Assembly (NCBI RefSeq): GCF_029338395.1
Contig: NZ_CP119809.1
Span: 1,116,001 to 1,180,000 of the forward strand
From: Halorussus caseinilyticus
Lineage (GTDB): Archaea; Halobacteriota; Halobacteria; Halobacteriales; Haladaptataceae
Length of the DNA: 64,000 nucleotides
Reading direction: 5' to 3'
A program made the translations under genes and the position numbers. Each line of letters opens with the position of its first letter. Within the stretch, counting starts at the first letter, position 1. The notes below the pieces were generated by a model. It saw only the letters and a program-made list of their open reading frames with translations. It was not told the origin of the DNA and searched no databases. Of this stretch, positions 34,564 to 42,288 are shown piece after piece.

Positions 34564-35778
34564 CTACAGGTAGCCCTTCACGCTCGCGTGGACGCCCATC
34601 GACGCGAACGTCTCTTCAAGGGCGTCGAGTACGACCGCGAGGTCCTGCTGGAGGTCGTACTCCCGGTACTTGCCGCCCGCCGACCCCTCGTTGATTTCGG
34701 TGACGTTGAGGATGCCGAGCATGGCGAGGTCGTCCAGATGCTCGCGGAGCCATCGTGCCGTGAGCGAGTTCTTCCCGGCGGCGTCGGCCAGCGACTTGTA
34801 GCGGGTGTAGATTTCCCGCGAGCGGGCGGGCGTGTCGCCCTCGGCCTCCAGCGTGGCGAGGGCGTAGACGACCAGTCGCTCGTGGTCGTTGAGGTCCGCG
34901 ATACCGCGGGCGACCTGTTCGCGTTCGAGCAGTTCCCGCCCTCGGCGGACGTGCTGTTCGGCGACTTCCTCGTCGTTCTCCTCGCGGGCGAGGTCCCCGG
35001 CCTTCAGGAGGAGGTCGAGGGCTTTTCGGGCGTCCCCGGACTCTTGGGCACCGAACGCGGCGCAGAGCGGCACCACGTCGTCGGTCAGCACGTCGTCTTT
35101 GAATGCGACTTCCTTGCGCTGTTCGAGGACCGCGCGGAGTTCGTTGGCGTCGTAGGTCGAGAAGGAGATGGCGCGCTCACAGAGCGACGAGCGGACTTTC
35201 GGCGAGAGGGAGTCACGGAAGGTGAGGTCGTTGCTGATGCCGATGAGACCGATGCGGGCCTCGGTCAGGTTCTCGTTCTCGCGGGCGCGGGAGAGTTGAT
35301 AGAGGATGGAGTCGTCCTTGAGGTGGTCGATTTCGTCCAGCACGATGAGGATGATGCCGCCGTAGTCGTCGAGTTCCTCCCACATCAGGTCGTAGACCTG
35401 CGAGCGCGAGTACCCCGTCTCGCTGATGTGGTTCGAGGGCGCGCGCATCGTGTTGACGAGGTTGCTGGCGACTCGGTACGACGAGTTGAGACCGTCGCAG
35501 TTGATGATTTCGGTGCGCACGTCCAAGTCGTCGTACTCCTCGGCGTTGTCTTCGAGTTTGTTCAGCAGGAAGCGCGTGGCCGCGGTCTTACCGACTCCCG
35601 CTTTCCCGTAGAGGAAGATGTTGTCCGGTTGCTCGCCGTAGATTGCAGGTTGAAGCGCGCCGTGGTACTCGTCCAACTCGTCGTCGCGCCCGACCAACGT
35701 ATCGGGCGTGTAGTCGTCCAGTAACGCCTCGCGGTTGGTGTACGGGGAGTATTCTCGAACGAAGTCGAAAGAACCCAT
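34564..35778 (-). CDS. orc1: Orc1/Cdc6 replication initiator
   Basis: The product is 404 residues. The AAA+ core has Walker A GKAGVGKT (residues 58-65), Walker B ILIVLDEID (about 143-151), sensor 1 IGISNDL and sensor 2 in SGDARKALDLLL. The C-terminal winged helix (about 300-404: RSREIYTRYKSLADAAGKNSL, then WLREHLDDLAMLGILNV) binds origin repeats. It loads the replicative helicase at the adjacent origin. The start region FDFVREYSPYTNREALLDDY is typical. Divergent upstream DNA holds inverted origin repeats, so this protein very probably serves that origin. Confidence 0.95.
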   Translation of the reverse strand: MGSFDFVREYSPYTNREALLDDYTPDTLVGRDDELDEYHGALQPAIYGEQPDNIFLYGKAGVGKTAATRFLLNKLEDNAEEYDDLDVRTEIINCDGLNSSYRVASNLVNTMRAPSNHISETGYSRSQVYDLMWEELDDYGGIILIVLDEIDHLKDDSILYQLSRARENENLTEARIGLIGISNDLTFRDSLSPKVRSSLCERAISFSTYDANELRAVLEQRKEVAFKDDVLTDDVVPLCAAFGAQESGDARKALDLLLKAGDLAREENDEEVAEQHVRRGRELLEREQVARGIADLNDHERLVVYALATLEAEGDTPARSREIYTRYKSLADAAGKNSLTARWLREHLDDLAMLGILNVTEINEGSAGGKYREYDLQQDLAVVLDALEETFASMGVHASVKGYL

Positions 35779-35870
35779 GTTATCTGTGAACGAGTTGGGT
35801 CGGGTTCATGAAGGTGTCGAAACCACCCGTTCCGCTGATTCCTCTGATTCATCTGAACCGATTATTTAAG

Positions 35871-35900
35871 AAACACCCCCACCCCATCGTTCCGCTGAAT
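35871..35900 (+). repeat. ORB-like repeat, left copy
   Basis: A C-rich stretch followed by CATCGTTCCGCTGAAT. It pairs as an inverted repeat with 36082-36111. Confidence 0.8.
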
Positions 35901-36081
35901 ATCGTGAGAAATGGGGAGGAGGGGGTAGCCCTCCGGAGGCCTCTAGAAAAGGAAACTTTCTTGTTCTAGTCCTCGAAACAGTAGCCGCAAACTAGTCAGA
36001 GTAGTCTTTTTCGTCTATCTAGATGTGGAAAGAACGTCGATAGCTCACGAGAGAAACCGCCCACCCCACCGTCCGCGAACG

Positions 36082-36111
36082 ATTCAGCGGAACGATGGGG
36101 TGGGTGTGTTT
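36082..36111 (-). repeat. ORB-like repeat, right copy
   Basis: ATTCAGCGGAACGATG followed by a G-rich arm. It differs from the complement of the left copy by one base. Confidence 0.8.
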
Positions 36112-36220
36112 ATAAACTAACCCAAACAGACGAAACAGCGGAAATGGTGGTTCGCCGTACCATGACTGGCCGTGTCGAGAAGATTCTTCAAAATGTACCC
36201 GAATATTTTTACCTCGGCGT

Positions 36221-37669
36221 TTGCTCCACCCGTCCGTGGACGACGACGATGTATCCCGTGGAGTCCCTCTCGATGACCGAGACGGTCTTGACAACCGAGA
36301 CGGCCGCAACGCCCGAGACGCCCGCGACGACGGAAACCCTTCCCGCGACGGCGACGACGGAAACCCTTCCCGCGACGGCGACCCCCTCCGAAACGCCCGC
36401 GGCGCGGTGTACATCCCGCAGAAGGACTGGAACGCCTATCAGACGTGGGCCGACTACGAGAACTCCGTCGTAGAGCGGGACCTCGGATACGCCGCCGAAC
36501 TCGGCCTGAACAGCGTCCGCGTCTTCGCGTCCTACGAGTACTGGCGCGAGGACGGCCCGACGTTCTTCGCGCACGTCGAGCATTTCCTGTCGGCCTGTCA
36601 CGCCCGCGACATCCGCCCGCTCGTTGTCCTGTTCGAGGCCCCGCCGAAGTCTCCGCCCACCGAGGCCAACCTCCACGCGACCGACCCCGAGAACGCCTTC
36701 GGCGTCCACTCGCCGTCGCGTCCCGAAGTCCTCCAACCCCGAAACTGGAAGGGGTACGACCGGTCGCCCGCCCACTTCGCCCGGCGGTGGGCACGGGAGT
36801 ACGCCGAGGACGACCGCTTGCTCGCTACCGAAATCATGAACGAACCCGGCAAGGTCCGACCACGCCGGGACTTCGTAATCGACGCGCTCCGAGCGGTCCG
36901 GTCCGAAGCCCCGGACGCCACGCTCACGATGGGCACCAAGGACGTGCGCTTCGCTCGGTTCTACGACGACAGCACCCGCCTCGACGGTCTCGCCGGACTC
37001 GACGCCTACCAGTTTCACATGAACCTCCCGCGGACGCCGGACGACGCTCGCCGGTACGCGACCGAACAGCGCGCGCTCGCCGACGAAATCGCCGAGGAGG
37101 TGGCGGAACGCGACGGACCCGCCCGCAAACCCCTCTGGTGTACCGAGTGGCAACGCACCCTCGAAGAACCGCCTTCGCGATTCGCGCCGAACCTCGCCAG
37201 TCTCGCGCCGACGATGCGGCGACTCCGCGAGGAGGGAACCATCGACGGCGACTTCTTCTGGAGTCTGATGCTCCGCCCGGCGTACCTCCGCGAACCGCGG
37301 CAGAAGGGACGCGTCAACGGCCTGTTCCACGAGGACGGCGCGGTCTACTCCCGACTCGACGCCGAGATAGTCGCGGACCGACAACTCGACCTGACCGGCC
37401 GACACGCGTTCCCCTCGTCGTGGAGCGCACACCGATTTCCGTATCCGGACGCGGTGGCCGAGGTGGTTCCCGATTCGAGCGACGCGACCGGTGCGGACGA
37501 CGTGAACGACGCCGCCTTCTCCGCGGCCGAAACTCGCTCGGAGGCGGAAGCACGCTCCGCGACCGAACCCCGGTCGGAGGCCGACGGCCCCGCGACCTTC
37601 CGAGAACTCCGGGAGTCGCTGGCGGAGCGAATCAGACGGACGCTCGGGTTGAAATCCGACGACGAGTGA
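36221..37669 (+). CDS. Clan GH-A glycoside hydrolase-like protein (GH5-type)
   Basis: The product is up to 482 residues. A (beta/alpha)8 hydrolase core runs from about residue 62 (GAVYIPQKDWNAYQTWADYE, then ELGLNSVRVFASYEYW). The acid/base glutamate is in EIMNEPGKV (Glu208) and the probable nucleophile is in PLWCTEWQR (Glu309), the clan GH-A pattern. No signal peptide is seen, so it acts in the cytosol or its start is misread. The first 60 residues are Asp/Arg/Asn-rich with a duplicated 9-residue unit. TTG 36221 is the longest start; GTG 36407, right at the core, is an alternative. The C-terminal 60 residues are low-complexity plus an amphipathic helix. The substrate is unknown. Confidence 0.75.
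   Translation: MLHPSVDDDDVSRGVPLDDRDGLDNRDGRNARDARDDGNPSRDGDDGNPSRDGDPLRNARGAVYIPQKDWNAYQTWADYENSVVERDLGYAAELGLNSVRVFASYEYWREDGPTFFAHVEHFLSACHARDIRPLVVLFEAPPKSPPTEANLHATDPENAFGVHSPSRPEVLQPRNWKGYDRSPAHFARRWAREYAEDDRLLATEIMNEPGKVRPRRDFVIDALRAVRSEAPDATLTMGTKDVRFARFYDDSTRLDGLAGLDAYQFHMNLPRTPDDARRYATEQRALADEIAEEVAERDGPARKPLWCTEWQRTLEEPPSRFAPNLASLAPTMRRLREEGTIDGDFFWSLMLRPAYLREPRQKGRVNGLFHEDGAVYSRLDAEIVADRQLDLTGRHAFPSSWSAHRFPYPDAVAEVVPDSSDATGADDVNDAAFSAAETRSEAEARSATEPRSEADGPATFRELRESLAERIRRTLGLKSDDE
36324..36377 (+). repeat. 27-bp perfect tandem duplication inside the glycosidase N-terminus
   Basis: The units at 36324-36350 and 36351-36377 are identical. The length is a multiple of three, so if the region is translated it adds nine residues (a GNPSRDGDD-type unit). 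It lies just before the conserved core. Confidence 0.9.
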
Positions 37670-37730
37670 CGAATCGGAGGAGGTAGCTACCGCTGTGGAG
37701 TTCGAGCGACTGGTGCTGGAAGTTCTGAGA

Positions 37731-37814
37731 GACGAGAGAACGTAGACGAGAGAACGTAGACGAGAGAACGTAGACGAGAGAACGTAGACGAGAGAACGTA
37801 GACGAGAGAACGTA
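37731..37814. repeat. 14-bp tandem repeat, six exact copies
   Basis: The unit GACGAGAGAACGTA is repeated six times without mismatch (84 bp). The array runs directly into the TAGC start of repeat copy E. The unit length is not a multiple of three, which fits non-coding DNA. Confidence 0.95.
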
Positions 37815-37958
37815 GCTAGCTATCGCTTGAGCCAATCAGACCGCACCGCCACCGCACAACACCGCCACCGCACCAGCACCGCGCCCCGAACCTCCCCGCG
37901 TTCGCCTGCGCTCGCGCAGAACCGCGTGCGCGAGCGCAGGCGCGGCGCATCCGGGTGG
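37813..37958 (+). repeat. Dispersed intergenic repeat, copy E (subfamily II)
   Basis: TAGCTAGCTATCGCTTGAGC and CCAATCAGACCGC are followed by the ACCGC-rich tract and AACCTCCCCGCG. A perfect 15-bp hairpin comes next (37904-37918 with 37927-37941), then GGCGCGGCGCATCCGGGTGG. It shares the hairpin plan and the GCGGCGCATCC end with copies B and C. Confidence 0.8.
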
Positions 37959-38016
37959 TTGGAAAAGGTCGCGTTCTCAGGGGTTTGTCGAGAGTCGAAA
38001 CGCCGAGTGGTGACGT

Positions 38017-39447
38017 TCAGAGGATGATGCTCTTCTTGCGGACCATCTCCTCGATGGTGGTGTGGAGACCCTGCCGACCGATGCCGGAGGCCTTGTTTCC
38101 GCCGAAGGGAACGTCGCCCAGACCGTGACTCGGGGCACCGTTGATGCGGACCGCGCCAGCGTCGAGTTCGTCGGCCATCTGCATCGCGCGGTCGTAGTCG
38201 CTGGTGAACACCGCGGCGTCGAGCGCGAGGTCCCCGTGGTTCGCAATCTCGACGGCCTCCTCCTCGTCCTCGAAGGTCGTCACGACGGCGACCGGTCCGA
38301 ACTGCTCTTCGTGGACGATGCGGGCGTCGTGGGGAACGTTCGCCAGCAGGGTGGGTTCGAAGTGAGCGCCGTCGCGTTCGCCGCCGCGCACGAGGTCAGC
38401 GCCCTTCTCCACGGCGTCTTCGACCAGTTCCTCGACCCACTCGGCCTGCCCCTCGTTGATGAGCGGTCCCATCGTGGTGTCCTCCTCGAAGAGGTCGCCG
38501 GGTTGCCAGCTATCGACTTCGGCCTCCAGCAGGTCCACGATTTCGTCGTGAGCTTCCTCGTGGGCCAGCACCCTGCTGACCGCCGAGCATCGCTGGCCCG
38601 CGTACTTGAACGACCCCTTGGCGCACTGGCCCGCCACGTCCGACAGGTCGGCGTCGGGGAAGACGACGGCGGGCGCGTTCCCGCCGAGTTCCATGTGGAG
38701 GTTGACCATGCCGCTCTCCTTGGCGACGTGCTTGCCCGCTCCGCTGGAGCCGGTCATCGACACGACGTTGATGCGGTCGTCCCCCGAGAGCACGTCGCCG
38801 ATGACGCTCCCGCGGCCCGAAACGAAGTTGAACGCGCCGTCGGGAAGGTCGAGTTCCGACACTACGTCGGCCAGAATCGCGGCGCTGACCGGCGTGTCGC
38901 TCGCGGGCTTGAGGATGACGCAGTTGCCCGAGGCCATCGCGGGCGCGACCGACAGCGCGGTGGTCGAGACCGGGTAGTTGTACGGCGTGATAGCCAGCAC
39001 GGTCCCCATCGGTTCGTGCTTGACGATGGCGTCCCAGCCTTCGTGTCCGGCGGTGGTCCCCTCGCGGAACTCGCCTTTCAGCGAGCGAATCTCCTCTTTG
39101 GCGCGCCGGAACCGCTCGGCGGCGGACTCGACTTCGCCGCGGGCCGACGAGATGGGCTTGCCCGCCTCGCGGACGATGACCTCCGCGAGTTCCTCCTTGC
39201 GTTCGAGCAGGCCGTCGGCAATCTCGTCCATCCACTCGGCGCGCTGAGGGATGGTGGTCTCGCGCATCGCGGACTGGGCGCGTTGCGCGGCGGCGAGCGC
39301 GTCGTCGGCCTGTTCGGGACTCGCGGCGGCTACCTGTGCGAACGACCCGCCGTCCGCGAGGTCGGTGACTTCGAGTACGTCGTCGGCGTCGAGCCATTCG
39401 CCATCGATGTACAGGCGCTCCCGACGCTGGAGTGGTTGTTGGGACAT
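38017..39447 (-). CDS. Aldehyde dehydrogenase family protein
   Basis: The product is 476 residues with all class features: TPYNYPVSTTALSVAPA, the NAD(P) contact ILKPASDTPVSA, VSMTGSSGAGKHVA, the catalytic Glu253 in MELGGNAP, and the catalytic Cys287 in YAGQRCSAV. It oxidises an aldehyde to an acid with NAD(P)+. The closest named groups, from general features, are lactaldehyde / non-phosphorylating glyceraldehyde-3-phosphate dehydrogenases. The substrate is not certain. It is divergent from the nitrilase gene. Confidence 0.9.
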   Translation of the reverse strand: MSQQPLQRRERLYIDGEWLDADDVLEVTDLADGGSFAQVAAASPEQADDALAAAQRAQSAMRETTIPQRAEWMDEIADGLLERKEELAEVIVREAGKPISSARGEVESAAERFRRAKEEIRSLKGEFREGTTAGHEGWDAIVKHEPMGTVLAITPYNYPVSTTALSVAPAMASGNCVILKPASDTPVSAAILADVVSELDLPDGAFNFVSGRGSVIGDVLSGDDRINVVSMTGSSGAGKHVAKESGMVNLHMELGGNAPAVVFPDADLSDVAGQCAKGSFKYAGQRCSAVSRVLAHEEAHDEIVDLLEAEVDSWQPGDLFEEDTTMGPLINEGQAEWVEELVEDAVEKGADLVRGGERDGAHFEPTLLANVPHDARIVHEEQFGPVAVVTTFEDEEEAVEIANHGDLALDAAVFTSDYDRAMQMADELDAGAVRINGAPSHGLGDVPFGGNKASGIGRQGLHTTIEEMVRKKSIIL

Positions 39448-39550
39448 ACACCCCTCTTTGCGCTCCGTGGGTAAAATATTTACTCACGATTGGATTAATG
39501 CCGATTTCGGTACCGAATCGCTTTTCGCTCGGGGCTTCGACCTGACGGAC

Positions 39551-40441
39551 GTGACCGACGCCGGACCTCCCGCCGACGCGCCGACCGTCGCGGCCTGCCA
39601 GATGTCGGTGGCCGACCTCGACGTAGCGGCGAACGTAGAGTCGATTTGCGAGCGCGTGAGCGACCTTCCCCCGGACGTGGACGTGGCGCTGTTCCCCGAG
39701 TACGCCCTGACGGGGTTCGTCGCGGACGAACGCGCCTACGCCGCCGCCCGGTCGCGCGACGCGGACGAACTCGCCCGTCTGAGCGACCTCGCGGTCACAA
39801 CCGACTGCGCCCTCCTCGTCGGATTCGTCGAGGTAGTGGGCGACGACGACGCTATCCCGGACGCCAGCGTCGTTTCGACGGCCGAACCGTCCCCCAGTGC
39901 CGCGCCCTCCGAACCGACCTCCCGCGCCGCACCGCCGGAACCGGCCTACTACAACGCCGTCGCGTACCTTCACCCTGACGGCGGGACCACGGTCTACCGC
40001 AAGCGCCACCTTTGGGCGGGCGAGCGCGAAGTCCTCCTCCCCGGCCGTGAACGCGTCACCGTCGAGACGCCCGCGGGCACGACGGGTCTCCTGACGTGCT
40101 ACGACCTCAACTTCGTCGGCGAGAGCGCGGCGTTCGCCCGGCCGGAGGTGGATGCCCTCTTCGTCGTCGGCGCGTGGCCCGCGGCCCACAGCCAGAACTG
40201 GAAACTCCTCCTGCGCGCCCGCGCCCTCGACGGGGTTCGCTGGGTCGTCGGTGCCGGTCGCACGGGCGAGAAGACGGTCGGCGACCCTACGGAGTACGCC
40301 GGGCGCTCGCGTGTCGTCCGACCGGACGGGAGCGTGCAGGCCGGGTTGAACCGCGCCGAGCGCGATTTGGTGGCCGACTTGGACCCCGCGGTACTGGCTG
40401 AGTGCCGGGAGTTCGTCCCGGTGTTCGAGGACAGGAAATGA
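39551..40441 (+). CDS. Carbon-nitrogen hydrolase (nitrilase superfamily)
   Basis: The product is 296 residues with the Glu-Lys-Cys triad: Glu in VALFPEYALTGF, Lys in VYRKRHLWAGERE and Cys in GLLTCYDLNFVGESAAFA. The end (NWKLLLRARALDGVRWVVGAGRTG) is typical. A family start MSVADLD is preceded by VAACQ, which belongs to the first strand, so translation must begin earlier; GTG 39551 gives the natural length, and upstream frame residues run into the divergent gene. It hydrolyses an amide or nitrile; an omega-amidase or carbamoyl-type role is possible. An unusual Ser/Pro/Glu-rich insert sits near residues 105-130. Confidence 0.87.
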   Translation: MTDAGPPADAPTVAACQMSVADLDVAANVESICERVSDLPPDVDVALFPEYALTGFVADERAYAAARSRDADELARLSDLAVTTDCALLVGFVEVVGDDDAIPDASVVSTAEPSPSAAPSEPTSRAAPPEPAYYNAVAYLHPDGGTTVYRKRHLWAGEREVLLPGRERVTVETPAGTTGLLTCYDLNFVGESAAFARPEVDALFVVGAWPAAHSQNWKLLLRARALDGVRWVVGAGRTGEKTVGDPTEYAGRSRVVRPDGSVQAGLNRAERDLVADLDPAVLAECREFVPVFEDRK

Positions 40442-40564
40442 AATTTATTTGTTTGAGAATCTTCTGTATTTGCTAGGAGTATGTATGGTTGTGTGAGGTC
40501 GTCGCTTTTCGAGCGGGAGAGGGCGACGGTGAAGAGGTGAGACGACGGTGAGGTGGTGAGACGC
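40442..40564. other. AT-rich tail and short direct repeats before copy F
   Basis: ATTTATTTGTTTG after the nitrilase stop, then GTGAGACGACGGTGAGGTGG with GTGAGACG repeated. No gene is supported. Confidence 0.4.
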
Positions 40565-40779
40565 TAGCTTCAGGCTTGAGCCAATCAAACCGCACAACAC
40601 CGCGACCGCACCGCCACCGCGGGCCACGCCCTCCCCAACCGATTGCGCGTCTCGCTCCCTCCGGTCGCTCCGATGCTCATCCACCGTCGGAAGCGAGTTC
40701 CGACGAGCCTTCCGTCGCTTCGCTCCGGAAGACCTCGCGCGGTGGGCGCGGCGCACGAGCGCCGCGCCCGCGCGCGCCG
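40565..40779 (+). repeat. Dispersed intergenic repeat, copy F (subfamily I, full length)
   Basis: Complete block order: TAGCTTCAGGCTTGAGCCAA, the ACCGC-rich tract, CCTCCCCAACCGATT (40630-40644), CGCTCCCTCCGGTCGCTC, a small hairpin GTCGGAA...TTCCGAC, TCGCTCCGGAAGACCTCGCG (approximate) and a GC hairpin GGCGCGGCG...CGCCGCGCC. Copy G at 45550-45750 matches it nearly base for base in the other orientation. Confidence 0.85.
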
Positions 40780-40887
40780 GAAAAGATTAAAATAAAACGC
40801 GACTCTCTCACGCGAATCGTCGCCCCGCCCCGACCTGCGAACAACCTTAAGCGGCCGCCGGTGGTACCCGGTCAGGGGGAACACAAC

Positions 40888-41424
40888 GTGAGCCAACAGC
40901 GGCAGGTACTCCAGCAGGCGGGCACCGTCGAGGGCAACGCCGTGCGCTTCGACGCCGAGAAAGCCGAGCAGGTGGTCGAGGCGCTGAACGCCGACCTCTC
41001 GGCGACCTACGTCCTCTATCACCAACTTCGGAAGCACCACTGGAACGTCGCGGGGGCGCAGTCGGGCGAACTCCGGCGGTTCCTCGGCGAGGCGGCCGCC
41101 GACGCCCAACGCCACGCCGACGCGCTAGCGCGTCGAATCGGCGCAATCGGCGGCGTCCCCGTGAGCGGTCCGGCGGCGTTCGAGCGCCACAGTCCCGTCC
41201 CGTTCGAGGGCGAGGACGTGTACGACGTGCGGACTTCGCTCGAAAACGACCTCGAAGCCTACGGCGACCTCATCGAGAGCGTCAGTAGCCACATCGAACT
41301 CGCCGAGAGTCTCGGCGACCACGCCACCGGCACCCTCCTGCGGAACCAACTGGTCGACCTCGAATCGCGCGCCCACGCCATCGACGGCTTTCTCGGCCAC
41401 GACTCGCTGACGTTGTGGGGGTGA
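40888..41424 (+). CDS. dpsA: Dps-family ferritin-like protein (DpsA)
   Basis: The product is 178 residues. The Dps four-helix core is clear: LNADLSATYVLYHQLRKHHW, where the ferroxidase His pair lies, then FLGEAAADAQRHADALARRI and DVYDVRTSLENDLEAYGDLI, and TGTLLRNQLVDLESRAHAID. It closely resembles haloarchaeal DpsA, a dodecamer that stores iron and protects DNA from oxidants. GTG 40888 is selected because the family N-terminus (SQQRQVLQQAGTVEGNAVRFD, in part) starts there; upstream frame is repeat DNA. A possible promoter CTTAAG lies at about 40845. Confidence 0.9.
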   Translation: MSQQRQVLQQAGTVEGNAVRFDAEKAEQVVEALNADLSATYVLYHQLRKHHWNVAGAQSGELRRFLGEAAADAQRHADALARRIGAIGGVPVSGPAAFERHSPVPFEGEDVYDVRTSLENDLEAYGDLIESVSSHIELAESLGDHATGTLLRNQLVDLESRAHAIDGFLGHDSLTLWG

Positions 41425-41500
41425 CGGTCCGGAAACGCTCGGCGCGTCCGTCCGAGAGCTTGACGACCGTATTCGATTCTCGTTTCTGATAATGTACGAG

Positions 41501-41510
41501 AAATTTAATA
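41501..41510 (+). promoter_or_regulatory. TATA-like element of the 248-residue unknown gene
   Basis: AAATTTAATA lies about 32 bases before ATG 41542, in a locally AT-rich segment. Confidence 0.35.
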
Positions 41511-41541
41511 TCGGGGGGTCGCTCCCAACAAAGTAGCGTCG

Positions 41542-42288
41542 ATGGTGTCGAAAGCATTCTTTACGGGGTCGAAGTACCTCGTCGAAGTGAACGACGGGCG
41601 ACACGACCACCTCAGATACAACGGGGAACGATTTCTGGAAGCGTTATCTGTGGCGGGACAGAAAGTCGTCCGACTGCCGTTCGCTACCGACGAAGCCAAG
41701 CGGAGGTATCTGAAGACGCTCGTCGGACTCAACGAGAGTTACGTCGCGGCCCGTGCGTACGAGGATGACTCGAAGGGCAAGTACCTGAAACACGACGAGA
41801 ACGCCGAGCAACTCTTCCGTGTTCAGACGGCAGAGCGACTCAGCGACCGAGTTGACGAACTCCACGCGGTGTTCTCGGCCCACGACGCGCTAGTCGAGAG
41901 CGCCGTCGAACGGGCCGAACGCTCGGAGGGGAAACCCGGTCCCGGCCGCGTTCGTACGATTCTGCTGGCTTGCACCGACCGAGCGATAAGCGGCGGATGG
42001 TACCCGACCGTGGAGTCGTACTATCACAGTCTCAGTCCCGGCGAACTCGTCGCCGAGGACCGCGAGCGCCGGAAACAGCGCATCAAGGGTACCGAAGACT
42101 CCAGAGGAATCGAGGAACTCCTCGGGAAGCCCCACTTCGAACGACTGGGAGAGCGCGACTTACGACGGATTCGGGATATAAACCGGGAGTCACCCGGTTC
42201 GGACGCGCGCGTCTGGAAGCAGATTCTCGAACGATACTCGTGGTACTACGGTCGCGACCGACCTACAGCGCAAGCCAGTCCGTCGTGA
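41542..42288 (+). CDS. Conserved-looking protein of unknown function
   Basis: The product is 248 residues, soluble, mixed alpha/beta, without signal or membrane segment. Notable stretches: LVEVNDGRHDHLRYNGERFLEA, GLNESYVAARAYEDDSKGKY, LLACTDRAISGGWYPTVESYYHSL (in part) and a charged C-terminus ending in WKQILERYSWYYGRDRP. There is a single cysteine. I do not recognise the family. It is convergent with a DUF7504 gene and overlaps its end by 26 bases. Its Tyr/Lys content is higher than in its neighbours. Confidence 0.62.
   Translation: MVSKAFFTGSKYLVEVNDGRHDHLRYNGERFLEALSVAGQKVVRLPFATDEAKRRYLKTLVGLNESYVAARAYEDDSKGKYLKHDENAEQLFRVQTAERLSDRVDELHAVFSAHDALVESAVERAERSEGKPGPGRVRTILLACTDRAISGGWYPTVESYYHSLSPGELVAEDRERRKQRIKGTEDSRGIEELLGKPHFERLGERDLRRIRDINRESPGSDARVWKQILERYSWYYGRDRPTAQASPS

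Larger units (their letters stand above)
35779..36160. other. Replication origin with inverted ORB-like repeats
   Basis: A 30-bp element at 35871-35900 recurs as its reverse complement at 36082-36111 with 29 of 30 bases conserved; its core is GTTCCGCTGAAT next to a C-rich arm. A third, weaker copy (ACCCGTTCCGCTGATT) lies at 35825-35840, and a diverged one (ACAGCGGAAATGGTGG) at about 36135-36150. Between the main pair is AT-richer DNA (35940-36030) that could unwind. This geometry (G/C-rich end of ORB, inverted copies, AT-rich centre, adjacent orc1) is that of haloarchaeal origins. Confidence 0.85.
37670..38016. other. Intergenic region with tandem array and repeat copy E
   Basis: Between the convergent glycosidase and aldehyde dehydrogenase genes. 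It holds a 14-bp x 6 array and dispersed repeat E, listed separately. There are no genes. Confidence 0.6.

Noticed and set aside
36324-36377. The 27-bp duplication as an origin iteron
   Set aside because: It shares nothing with the ORB core, keeps the reading frame, and lies downstream of the glycosidase promoter.
36209-37432. A 407-codon minus-strand frame opposite the glycosidase
   Set aside because: The sense strand has both catalytic glutamates and a coherent fold. The antisense translation has no recognisable motif.
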